Shown here: piece after piece, positions 15,750-22,942 of the stretch | Numbering within the stretch: the stretch's first letter is position 1 | Layout: each line of letters begins with the position of its first letter | Assembly: GCA_017459345.1 (NCBI GenBank) | Contig: JAFUDC010000054.1 | Location: 1-35,471 of the forward strand | Direction: 5' to 3' | DNA from: Eubacterium sp. | Lineage (GTDB): Bacteria; Bacillota; Clostridia; Lachnospirales; Lachnospiraceae | Length of the DNA stretch: 35,471 bases | Translations under genes and position numbers: made by a program | The notes under the pieces: model-generated | Seen by the model: only the letters and a program-made list of their open reading frames with translations | Database searches by the model: none | What the model was told of the DNA's origin: nothing

Positions 15750-16541
15750 ATGGCATTATTAGAGATTAAAAACGCTGACATCTCCTACGGAGACCGTGTG
15801 ATTGTAAAAGATTTCAACCTTACCATGGAGCAGGGACAGATCTGTTCCATCGTCGGCGAATCCGGAAGCGGCAAAACCACGGTGATTCGCGCTGTCTTAG
15901 GTTTGCTGGCAGGCGGCGGAAAGGTGACAAAGGGGGATATCCTCTTTGAGGGGGAGACCCTGCTTACGAAAACCATGGAAGAGTGGAGACATCTGCGTGG
16001 AACAGAGATTTCCATGATCTTTCAGGATTCCGGCGCCATGATGAATCCAACCAGAAAAATAGGAGCATCCTATATAGAGTACATCCGGACACATGAAAAG
16101 AATATCAGCAAGAAAGACGCCTGGGATAAGGCGGTTAACATGCTGGAGCGGATGAGGCTTCCCAGCGGAGATAATATTATGCGAAGCTACCCCTTCCAGC
16201 TTTCCGGCGGGATGCGGCAGCGTGTGGGCATCGCCATGGGCATGACCTACGAGCCCAAGCTTCTGCTGGCTGATGAGCCTACCTCCGCCCTTGATGTGAC
16301 AACCCAGGCCCAGATTATCCGCCAGTTCATGGAACTGAGGGATGATTTCGGCACCAATATTATTTTAGTAACCCATAACCTTGGCGTGGCGGCCTACATG
16401 TCCGACTACCTGATCGTCATGAAAGACGGCAGGATTGAAGATGAGGGAGACCGCGATCACATCCTGCATCATTCGGAAAATGCATACACAAAGATGCTGC
16501 TTGATGCTGTTCCGTCCTTAGGAGGTGTACGTTATGTTTGA
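15750..16541 (+). CDS. ABC transporter ATP-binding protein, DppD type
   Basis: The first of two ATPases driving the importer has 263 residues. Walker A is GESGSGKTT (36-44), the Q-loop is in MIFQDSGAMMNP, the signature is LSGGMRQRVGIAMGM, Walker B is LLLADEPTSALDV and the switch His is in VTHNLGV. It is shorter than most DppD proteins and lacks the usual C-terminal Cys-containing oligopeptide-transporter extension, which its partner keeps. RBS AAGGAGGAG precedes ATG. It overlaps the next gene by eight bases. Confidence 0.93.
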   Translation: MALLEIKNADISYGDRVIVKDFNLTMEQGQICSIVGESGSGKTTVIRAVLGLLAGGGKVTKGDILFEGETLLTKTMEEWRHLRGTEISMIFQDSGAMMNPTRKIGASYIEYIRTHEKNISKKDAWDKAVNMLERMRLPSGDNIMRSYPFQLSGGMRQRVGIAMGMTYEPKLLLADEPTSALDVTTQAQIIRQFMELRDDFGTNIILVTHNLGVAAYMSDYLIVMKDGRIEDEGDRDHILHHSENAYTKMLLDAVPSLGGVRYV

Positions 16542-17496
16542 TGAAAAGGATATGATCTTAGAAGCAAAACATGTCACAAGAAAGTTTCCGGCAGCAGGGG
16601 GCCGTACTCTGACTGCCTGCAATGATGTCAACCTCAAGCTCTACAAGGGCAAGACCCTGGGTCTGGTGGGGGAATCCGGCTGCGGAAAGTCGACTTTCAT
16701 GCGCTTTCTGGTAGCTCTGGATAAACCCACGGAAGGGGAAATCCTCTATCATGGCAGGGATATTACCAAACTGAAGGGTGAGGAACTCCGTCAGAACAGG
16801 CAGAATATCCAGATGGTATTCCAGGATCCTTCCTCATCTTTTAATCCTAAGATGAGGGTGAGAGATATCATCTGTGAACCGCTCATGAATTTTAACCGGA
16901 TCAAGGCTTCCGAGAAGGATGCCGTGGCAAAGAAATTCCTGAAGATGGTAGACCTGCCTGAGGACTTTGCAGACCGCTATCCCCATAACATGAGCGGCGG
17001 TCAGCGGCAGCGTGTGGCTATTGCCAGAGCTATCGCCTTAGAGCCGGAGATCATTGTCATGGATGAGGCAACCTGCGCTCTTGATGTATCGGTCCAGAAG
17101 ACGATCATCGAGCTGGTTGTGGCCCTGCAGAAAGAAAAGGATATCAGTATCGGTTTCATCGCCCACGACCTGGGACTGATCCAGTCCTTCGCCCACCAGA
17201 TTGCCGTTATGTACCTGGGCAATATCGTGGAAGTTCTGCCTGGTGATGAGATTGATAAGAATGCAAAGCATCCTTATACACAGGCCCTTCTGGGTGCTAT
17301 CTTTGATCTCAATATGGACTTTTCCAAAAAAATCGAGAGTATCGAAAGTGAAGCTCCCAGTCCCCTGGATGTTCCGCCGGGATGTCCCTTCCAGGACCGC
17401 TGTGATCGCTGCAGCGACCGCTGCAGGTCGGAGCATCCCAGGCTGATTGATCTTGAGGAGGGTCATCAGGTGGCCTGCCACCTTTATGACCGGTAA
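16534..17496 (+). CDS. ABC transporter ATP-binding protein, DppF type
   Basis: The second ATPase has 320 residues from the ATG at 16534, chosen because AGGAGGTG lies six bases upstream; a GTG at 16525 overlaps that site. Walker A is GESGCGKST, signature MSGGQRQRVAIARAI, and Walker B IIVMDEATCALDVS, where the common DEPVSALD reads DEATCALD. The C-terminus has the Cys-rich extension of peptide transporter ATPases, unusually dense here: PGCPFQDRCDRCSDRC, then VACHLYDR. In some relatives this region holds a metal or Fe-S site. It pairs with the DppD-type subunit. Confidence 0.93.
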   Translation: MFDEKDMILEAKHVTRKFPAAGGRTLTACNDVNLKLYKGKTLGLVGESGCGKSTFMRFLVALDKPTEGEILYHGRDITKLKGEELRQNRQNIQMVFQDPSSSFNPKMRVRDIICEPLMNFNRIKASEKDAVAKKFLKMVDLPEDFADRYPHNMSGGQRQRVAIARAIALEPEIIVMDEATCALDVSVQKTIIELVVALQKEKDISIGFIAHDLGLIQSFAHQIAVMYLGNIVEVLPGDEIDKNAKHPYTQALLGAIFDLNMDFSKKIESIESEAPSPLDVPPGCPFQDRCDRCSDRCRSEHPRLIDLEEGHQVACHLYDR

Positions 17497-17513
17497 TCAT
17501 CTAAAAAAGGAAT

Positions 17514-17556
17514 CGGTTACGTCCATGAATGCATGGCAGGAACGGATACGTAATCG
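17514..17556 (+). other. Intercistronic hairpin before the second binding protein
   Basis: CGGTTACGT (17514-17522) pairs with ACGTAATCG (17548-17556) with one wobble pair, and an inner CCATG/CATGG hairpin caps it. No T run follows, so it is more likely a processing or stabilising structure than a terminator. Confidence 0.5.
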
Positions 17557-17608
17557 GGCATTCGACAACATTAGTCACATAAATACTCTCGTTTAGAGGA
17601 GATAATAT

Positions 17609-18820
17609 ATGAAAAAAATATTAGCTGTTCTGATGGCAATTCTCTGCGTGATAAGTCTTGCTATGTGCAGCCATCAGGATGAATCCGGCGCAGATACAGC
17701 GGAGACTGTATCTGTGGAAGGTGCTGATTCCTATAAGATCGGTGTGATTGTCTACAGTAAGACCGATGAGGAGGTTGTGGCCTTCCAGGATTATCTGGAG
17801 CAATATATTGCCAAGGTATTCCCTGCCATTACATTTGTTTATTCAGATGGTATTATGAATGAAGAAGAAGAGCTGGCCTTCATACAGGAAGCCTGCGACC
17901 AGGGAGTGGATGGATTCCTCTCCTTCCTGTCCAATGACCTGGAAAAAGAGGTGGCGCTCTGTGAAAAGAACCAGGTTTATTATATTATGGCCTCAGGTTC
18001 GGTTTCCGATGAAGCCTATCAATCCGTGGCCGATAATCCCTATTTTGTCGGTGTGGTCGGTCCCGGAAGTGACCTGGAGTATGAAACCGGAGCGGCCATG
18101 GCCCAGTATTTTGCCGCGAAACAGGCGGGTAATGAATACTTCATCTTAAGCGGAGGGGCTCCCCTGGGCAACGAGATGCATCTTAAGAGAACTGTTGGTA
18201 TCCTGGACAGACTTGCGCAGGTTTATGGGGTAACCTTTGATCAGACTGCCGAGGAGATTGCCTTGTCTCAGACTCCGGTCCATGTGAGTGCCGGAAACCT
18301 GACTGTATGTGTCACACCGGGATATATTGATTATGATGAATTTTTCCAGACAGCAAAGTCGGAATATGAGGCAGATCAGTTTAAGGTAGTTCTGTCCGTC
18401 CTTCCCATCGTCGATATGGCCCAGGTGGTCAAGGGGGCTTCCCTTGGGGTGATTGACAGCTACAATGCCCATAATCTGCAGCTTTTTAACAATGGTCAGC
18501 TTCAATATGTGGCCGGCAAATACAGCTCCATCATCGGTCCTTCCTTCGCAGCAATGTACAATGCCGTGACAGGCTATGCGGAGGATTTCCGTGAGGATGG
18601 CAAAGCTTTCCGCCTGACCCAGGGCTTCTGGACATCCACAAGCCTGGATGATTATGTGGAGAAATACAGTCTGGCCAACAGTGTGGTAACCAATGCCTAT
18701 AATTACGAGGACCTTGGGGCTGTCTGCAAGGTTTATAATCCTGACGCCAGCCTTTCCGGTCTTAAAGATCTGATCAGTGCCTGCACTTATGAAGATGCTC
18801 TGGCCAGAAGAGAACAGTAG
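17609..18820 (+). CDS. Periplasmic-binding-protein-like exported protein, possibly DUF3798 family
   Basis: This exported 403-residue protein has an N-terminal hydrophobic segment ending LAMC (Cys20), a non-standard lipobox with Met before the Cys, then an acidic linker. The body opens YKIGVIVYSKTDEEVVAFQDYL and continues with alternating strands and helices, including PYFVGVVGPGSDLEYETGAAMAQYF, like type I periplasmic binding proteins (sugar/LacI fold). I think it may be DUF3798, which could not be verified here. There are no extra permease genes for it, so it may feed or sense for the importer just upstream. RBS AGAGGAG precedes ATG. It ends with TAG. Confidence 0.7.
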   Translation: MKKILAVLMAILCVISLAMCSHQDESGADTAETVSVEGADSYKIGVIVYSKTDEEVVAFQDYLEQYIAKVFPAITFVYSDGIMNEEEELAFIQEACDQGVDGFLSFLSNDLEKEVALCEKNQVYYIMASGSVSDEAYQSVADNPYFVGVVGPGSDLEYETGAAMAQYFAAKQAGNEYFILSGGAPLGNEMHLKRTVGILDRLAQVYGVTFDQTAEEIALSQTPVHVSAGNLTVCVTPGYIDYDEFFQTAKSEYEADQFKVVLSVLPIVDMAQVVKGASLGVIDSYNAHNLQLFNNGQLQYVAGKYSSIIGPSFAAMYNAVTGYAEDFREDGKAFRLTQGFWTSTSLDDYVEKYSLANSVVTNAYNYEDLGAVCKVYNPDASLSGLKDLISACTYEDALARREQ

Positions 18821-18850
18821 AATTAAAATCGGTATTAAGAGGAAAAACTA

Positions 18851-19813
18851 TTGAAAAATACAATTACATTTGGCGGTATATCCGCTCAGCCGGGGCATAA
18901 AGGCACAGGATGGACTCCTGTGCCGGGCACAGACCTGGCTCTTCCGGTGACCGTAATCAATGGGGAAAAAGAGGGAAAGACCGTACTGATTACTTCTGCC
19001 ATTCATGGATGTGAGTATCCTTCCATCGAGGCAGTCTTTGAGCTTGCTGAAGGACTGGATCCAAAGGAAATCAGCGGGCAGATCGTGATTGTCAATCCGG
19101 TCAATGTGGAAGCCTTCATCAACCGCCGGCCTTACATTGTACCGGCAGATGGGAAGAATCTTAACCGGCTCTTTCCGCCGGATCCCCTGGGAAGTCCCGG
19201 GGATAAGCTGGCTTACACCCTGGCTGAGGAGTTTATAAAGAAGGCTGATTTTCATATTGACACCCATGGGGGAGACATACCGGAAACTCAGCCCTCCTAT
19301 GTCTATTATCCCGGGATCAGTGAGGATAAGGAAGCCCTTGCCATTTCCGAAGAGGCTGCCTCCTATATCCTTCATGCCAAATATATGCTCAAGTCCAGAG
19401 CCACTAATCATGCCTACACCTATTCCGCCATGGTCGGTGTTCCCTCCCTGGAGCTGGAGCTTGGTGAATGTACCCGCTGGTCCAGGCAGGAAGTGGATGA
19501 CTATATCGAAAACATTTTAAATATACTGAAGTTCCTCAAAGTCTATCCCGGGGAAGCTGTAAAAAGGCCTGCAGACCAGGAAATAACCACCATCACGGAG
19601 GGAGTATATCTGGATGCCGACTACAGCGGCCGCTGGTACCCTTTGGTGGGCAGGGACGATAGAATTGTTAAGGGTCAGAAGATCGGATATATTAAAGACC
19701 TTTTTGGCAATGTGCTGGTGGAGTACTTCGCAGAGTATGATGCCGAGATCCTCATGGTGGTGGCAACCCTTGCCATAAAGAAGGGGGATCCGATTATTGC
19801 CTACGGCAGATAA
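18851..19813 (+). CDS. M14-type metallo-deacylase (succinylglutamate desuccinylase/aspartoacylase family), copy 1
   Basis: This 320-residue enzyme belongs to the AstE/AspA branch of M14 zinc carboxypeptidases, which cut amide bonds of N-acyl amino acids. Zinc ligands are His52 and Glu55 in AIHGCEYPSIE and His139 in DTHGG. The substrate loop is GKNLNRLFPPDP, and the catalytic Glu lies in SLELELGE (199-206). No signal peptide is seen, so it acts in the cytoplasm. The start is TTG at 18851 behind AAGAGGAAAA. It sits 30 bases after the binding-protein gene and 30 before its paralogue, in the riboswitch-led cluster, so its substrate is probably what the importer brings in. Confidence 0.85.
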   Translation: MKNTITFGGISAQPGHKGTGWTPVPGTDLALPVTVINGEKEGKTVLITSAIHGCEYPSIEAVFELAEGLDPKEISGQIVIVNPVNVEAFINRRPYIVPADGKNLNRLFPPDPLGSPGDKLAYTLAEEFIKKADFHIDTHGGDIPETQPSYVYYPGISEDKEALAISEEAASYILHAKYMLKSRATNHAYTYSAMVGVPSLELELGECTRWSRQEVDDYIENILNILKFLKVYPGEAVKRPADQEITTITEGVYLDADYSGRWYPLVGRDDRIVKGQKIGYIKDLFGNVLVEYFAEYDAEILMVVATLAIKKGDPIIAYGR

Positions 19814-19843
19814 AAACATGCGTAGGAGAAAGGCAAATAAGAT

Positions 19844-20941
19844 ATGAGTTTTACATTATGTAATCTGACAGTAGAAAAAGGACAGAAGGTCCAGGGCTAT
19901 CTTGACCTGCCCTTCACCCAGGAAGACAAGCTGCCCTGTACCCTGATCTACGGAGACCGGGAGGGACCTACTGTCCTGGTCGATGGGGGAATCCATAATG
20001 CAGAGTACGTAGGCATCGAGTGTGTGACGGGACTTGGCCGCATGCTGGAACCTTCCGATATCAAGGGCATCCTTATCCTCATCCACCTGGTAAATGTAAA
20101 TGGCTTTAAAGCCAGGACGGTGAGTGTGTCTGCCGCAGATGGAAAGAACTTAAACCGGGTATTTCCGGGAGATCCCAACGGGACCTACACGGATAAGCTG
20201 GCTTATTTTATGGAGAAGGAACTCTTCTCCAGAATTGATTATTATATTGATGTACATAATGGAGACTGGTTTGAGGATTTATCCCCATTTATCTACTGTG
20301 TGGGAAACGGAGACGAGGAAACCACCAGGAAGGCTGTCCTGATGGCCCAGGCAGCCGATGTCCCTTACTATGTTGTATCTAAGAGCAAACAGGGTGGTGC
20401 CTATAATTATGCCGGAGTCCTGGGAATTCCTTCCGTCCTTTTAGAACGGGGCTGCTTCGGCCTGTGGAGTCCGGAGGAGGTTATGGCCTCACAGAAGGAC
20501 GTCCGCAATATCCTGCGGGCCATCGGAGCATTTGATTCCGACCGTTTTCTCTATGACAGACAAAACCGCATACCCCGCCACATGACCCACGCCCACTATA
20601 TCGATGCGGCCATCGGCGGCTGCTGGTTTCCGCAGAAGCGGGCCGGCCAGGTGGCCGATGCGGGAGAGCTGCTGGGAGTGATGAAGGATCATTTCGGAAA
20701 CACGATCCTGGAGATCCGGGCGGAGGAACCATGTATCATACTTTATCAGACCATATCCTACTCAGTACCTGAGAATACTCCGCTGATAGCCTATGGTCAT
20801 TACATTGACTGCGTGGATGATCTGGAAGGACAGGCTCATGACCACCATCACCAGGCTCATGAGCATGACCTGGAAGAACTTTATGAGAATCAGGGCAGCC
20901 AGTCAGTTCTAAGTGTGGATAACATGCTTTCGCATATCTGA
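19844..20941 (+). CDS. M14-type metallo-deacylase, copy 2, with His-rich tail
   Basis: A diverged paralogue of the preceding gene, with 365 residues. Zinc ligands are His51 and Glu54 in GIHNAEYVGIE and His138 in DVHNGDW. The loop GKNLNRVFPGDPNG is shared. The C-terminal part extends beyond copy 1 by about 40 residues containing a metal-binding-looking DHHHQAHEHD segment. No signal peptide is seen. RBS AGGAGAAAGG precedes ATG. Two adjacent paralogues suggest either a heteromeric enzyme or two related substrates released in sequence. Confidence 0.83.
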   Translation: MSFTLCNLTVEKGQKVQGYLDLPFTQEDKLPCTLIYGDREGPTVLVDGGIHNAEYVGIECVTGLGRMLEPSDIKGILILIHLVNVNGFKARTVSVSAADGKNLNRVFPGDPNGTYTDKLAYFMEKELFSRIDYYIDVHNGDWFEDLSPFIYCVGNGDEETTRKAVLMAQAADVPYYVVSKSKQGGAYNYAGVLGIPSVLLERGCFGLWSPEEVMASQKDVRNILRAIGAFDSDRFLYDRQNRIPRHMTHAHYIDAAIGGCWFPQKRAGQVADAGELLGVMKDHFGNTILEIRAEEPCIILYQTISYSVPENTPLIAYGHYIDCVDDLEGQAHDHHHQAHEHDLEELYENQGSQSVLSVDNMLSHI

Positions 20942-20992
20942 TTTTTTCGGAATAATCTGATATCAGGATTGTCCGGATATTTGGAGAAGAAG

Positions 20993-22453
20993 ATGACAGA
21001 AGATAAGAGGGAACACACGCAGAAGATTAAAAAAGATAAGAGGAAGCATACAGAGAAGATTAAAGAAGACAAGAGGGAGCATACAGAGAAGATTAAAGAA
21101 GAAGTCAGGAAGGATTCCAGCCGGGATCTGACCCGGGGACCCATTGCAGTAAAGATCATTCTTTTTGCCCTTCCCTTACTGGGGAGCAGTCTGATCCAGC
21201 TCATGTACAGCTCTGTGGACCTGATCTTTGTGGGACAGTTTCTGGGTACAGAGGCCTCTGCTTCCATCGGAGCCAGTGACCTGTTGATCACCTGCATGGT
21301 GGGGTTCTTTACCGGGATGGCTGTAGGGACCAATGTCATCGCAGCCAGGTACTTTGGCCAGAGGAATGAGGAAAAGCTGAAAAAGCTGATTCAAACCATT
21401 TTTCTTGCCGGTATTGCCGGTGGAATTGCCCTGGTAGCCTTTGCGGAATTTTTCGCACCCATATTTCTTAGCTGGATGGGAACACCGGAAGAAATATATG
21501 GACTGGCCATCCGCTATCTCAGAATTTACATCTTAAGTATGGTTTCCGTGGTATTATACAATCTGCTCAGCGGAGTGATCCGTGCTATGGGAGATTCCAG
21601 GACACCAATGCTCCTGCAGCTGGCCGGCGGGATACTCAATATCTTTGCGGATTATGTATGTATCGTCTACCTGAAGCTGGGTGTGGAAGGAACAGCAATC
21701 GCAACTGTGGTATCCCAGACATTTGCCGCATTATGTGTGATTGCATACTTATGCAGGATGAAGAATTCCTATCACCTGAATGTTTTTGGCCTGGAGTTCC
21801 ATCCGGCGGAGCTTAAGAGTGTGCTTAAGGTGGGGGTTCCCTCCGGTATTCAGTCCATTATCATCACTTTCTCCAACATCATCATCCAGTCACAGATCAA
21901 CACCCTGGGTGTTAAGGAGATCGCCTCCTTTACCGTGTATTTTAAAGCGGAGAATATGCTCTGGCTTCCTCTGCTGGCTCTGGGACAGGCCTCGGTATCC
22001 TTTGTCAGCCAGAATTATGGAGCCGGTCAGTGGGAGAGAATCAGCAAGGGCAACCGGATCAGTATCTTCGGCGGGGCAGCCTTTACATTTGCTGAGGCCA
22101 TGCTGCTGCTCCTGATTGCTCCCCTGGTGGTAGGACTATTCACCCGGGACCCAAAGGTAGCCGCACTGACCATGCAGGAGATGAGAACCACTTACCCTCT
22201 CTACTTTATGTGCACGGTGATCGAGATACTCTCCAGCAATATGCGAAGCTTCGGCAAAGCCGTCTATCCCATGGCAATCGTAATATTCAGCTATTGCGGT
22301 GTGAGAGTGCTGGCTCTGTTTCAGTTTATGCGGATATTTCACAGTGTAAGAGGAGTGGCCTTAAGCTACCCGGTATCCTGGACATGTGCCCTGCTTCTGC
22401 TGGGGATTGCCTATTATAAGATTATGCCGGAGAAAGCCAGAAAACTGATATAG
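20993..22453 (+). CDS. MATE-family efflux transporter with a charged repeat N-terminus
   Basis: This 486-residue multidrug and toxic-compound extrusion protein is an antiporter in the inner membrane. The membrane part begins at about residue 44 with DLTRGPIAVKIILFALPLLG, a typical MATE opening, followed by many spans; GVIRAMGDSRTPMLLQLAGGILNIFADY is characteristic. Before it lies a soluble tail with three 11-residue repeats of the type DKREHTEKIKE. I chose ATG at 20993 (GGAGAAG upstream) over TTG at 20969. It follows copy 2 of the deacylase by 51 bases with no terminator, so it is probably in the same transcript. Confidence 0.9.
   Translation: MTEDKREHTQKIKKDKRKHTEKIKEDKREHTEKIKEEVRKDSSRDLTRGPIAVKIILFALPLLGSSLIQLMYSSVDLIFVGQFLGTEASASIGASDLLITCMVGFFTGMAVGTNVIAARYFGQRNEEKLKKLIQTIFLAGIAGGIALVAFAEFFAPIFLSWMGTPEEIYGLAIRYLRIYILSMVSVVLYNLLSGVIRAMGDSRTPMLLQLAGGILNIFADYVCIVYLKLGVEGTAIATVVSQTFAALCVIAYLCRMKNSYHLNVFGLEFHPAELKSVLKVGVPSGIQSIIITFSNIIIQSQINTLGVKEIASFTVYFKAENMLWLPLLALGQASVSFVSQNYGAGQWERISKGNRISIFGGAAFTFAEAMLLLLIAPLVVGLFTRDPKVAALTMQEMRTTYPLYFMCTVIEILSSNMRSFGKAVYPMAIVIFSYCGVRVLALFQFMRIFHSVRGVALSYPVSWTCALLLLGIAYYKIMPEKARKLI
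21002..21100 (+). repeat. Three 33-bp tandem repeats at the start of the MATE gene
   Basis: Three consecutive 33-base units encode DKREHTQKIKK, DKRKHTEKIKE and DKREHTEKIKE. They form a highly charged, probably helical cytoplasmic extension absent from standard MATE proteins. Confidence 0.85.
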
Positions 22454-22458
22454 ATATA

Positions 22459-22487
22459 TTGACAAAGCCCGCCATAAGGTGTATATT
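22459..22487 (+). promoter_or_regulatory. Sigma-A promoter of the metal-resistance operon
   Basis: TTGACA (22459-22464), a 17-base spacer and TATATT (22482-22487): a near-consensus promoter that starts six bases after the MATE stop. Two inverted repeats lie just downstream. Confidence 0.8.
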
Positions 22488-22498
22488 AGAGCACAGAA

Positions 22499-22546
22499 CA
22501 GTTGAATGATTGCTCAACTGAACAATTAATCATATATTCAATTGTT
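22499..22546. promoter_or_regulatory. Two operator-like inverted repeats for the ArsR/SmtB repressor
   Basis: CAGTTGA-N8-TCAACTG (22499-22520) and AACAATT-N12-AATTGTT (22521-22546) are perfect inverted repeats, back to back between the -10 box and the start codon. They resemble the TGAA...TTCA style of ArsR/SmtB operators. Autorepression is inferred. Confidence 0.7.
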
Positions 22547-22558
22547 ATAGGGGGCTTT

Positions 22559-22918
22559 ATGGAAGTAAAGAAAAGTGATTGCGAACCGCTGTTTCCCAAA
22601 ACCATCGAGGCAGTGGAAGAGAAGATGCCGGGAGATGAAGCGATAGAAAGAGTATCATCTTTCTTCAAGGTACTGGGAGATAATACCAGGATCAGAATCC
22701 TGTATGCATTAAAGGAGAAGGAACTGTGTGCGGGAGATATCGCGGTACTGCTTAATATGACTAAATCAGCAGTCTCCCACCAGCTGGCTATGATGAGGAA
22801 CATGCATCAGGTTCGGTCCAGAAGAGAAGGGAAGAATGTCTTCTACTCTCTGGATGATCAGCACATTGTAGATATTATTGAGGAAGCATTGATTCACATG
22901 ACTCATGTGGAGCATTGA
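22559..22918 (+). CDS. ArsR/SmtB-family metal-sensing repressor (CzrA/SmtB-like)
   Basis: This 119-residue winged-helix repressor should release DNA when it binds Zn, Cd or a similar ion. The recognition helix is in LLNMTKSAVSHQLAMMRNM (64-82). The C-terminal helix shows the alpha5 metal site: Asp100, His102, His113 and His116, with the same spacing as CzrA/SmtB. The alpha3 site is only partly present (Cys57 in ELCAGD where CadC has CVC), and there is one N-terminal Cys (Cys8). So I expect a Zn-type alpha5 sensor. ATG at 22559 is chosen for its AGGGGGC site; an earlier GTG/ATG in frame at 22502 lies inside the operators. It precedes the ATPase gene by 24 bases. Confidence 0.9.
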   Translation: MEVKKSDCEPLFPKTIEAVEEKMPGDEAIERVSSFFKVLGDNTRIRILYALKEKELCAGDIAVLLNMTKSAVSHQLAMMRNMHQVRSRREGKNVFYSLDDQHIVDIIEEALIHMTHVEH

Positions 22919-22942
22919 TAAAAGCAAGAAAGGAAAGAGGAT

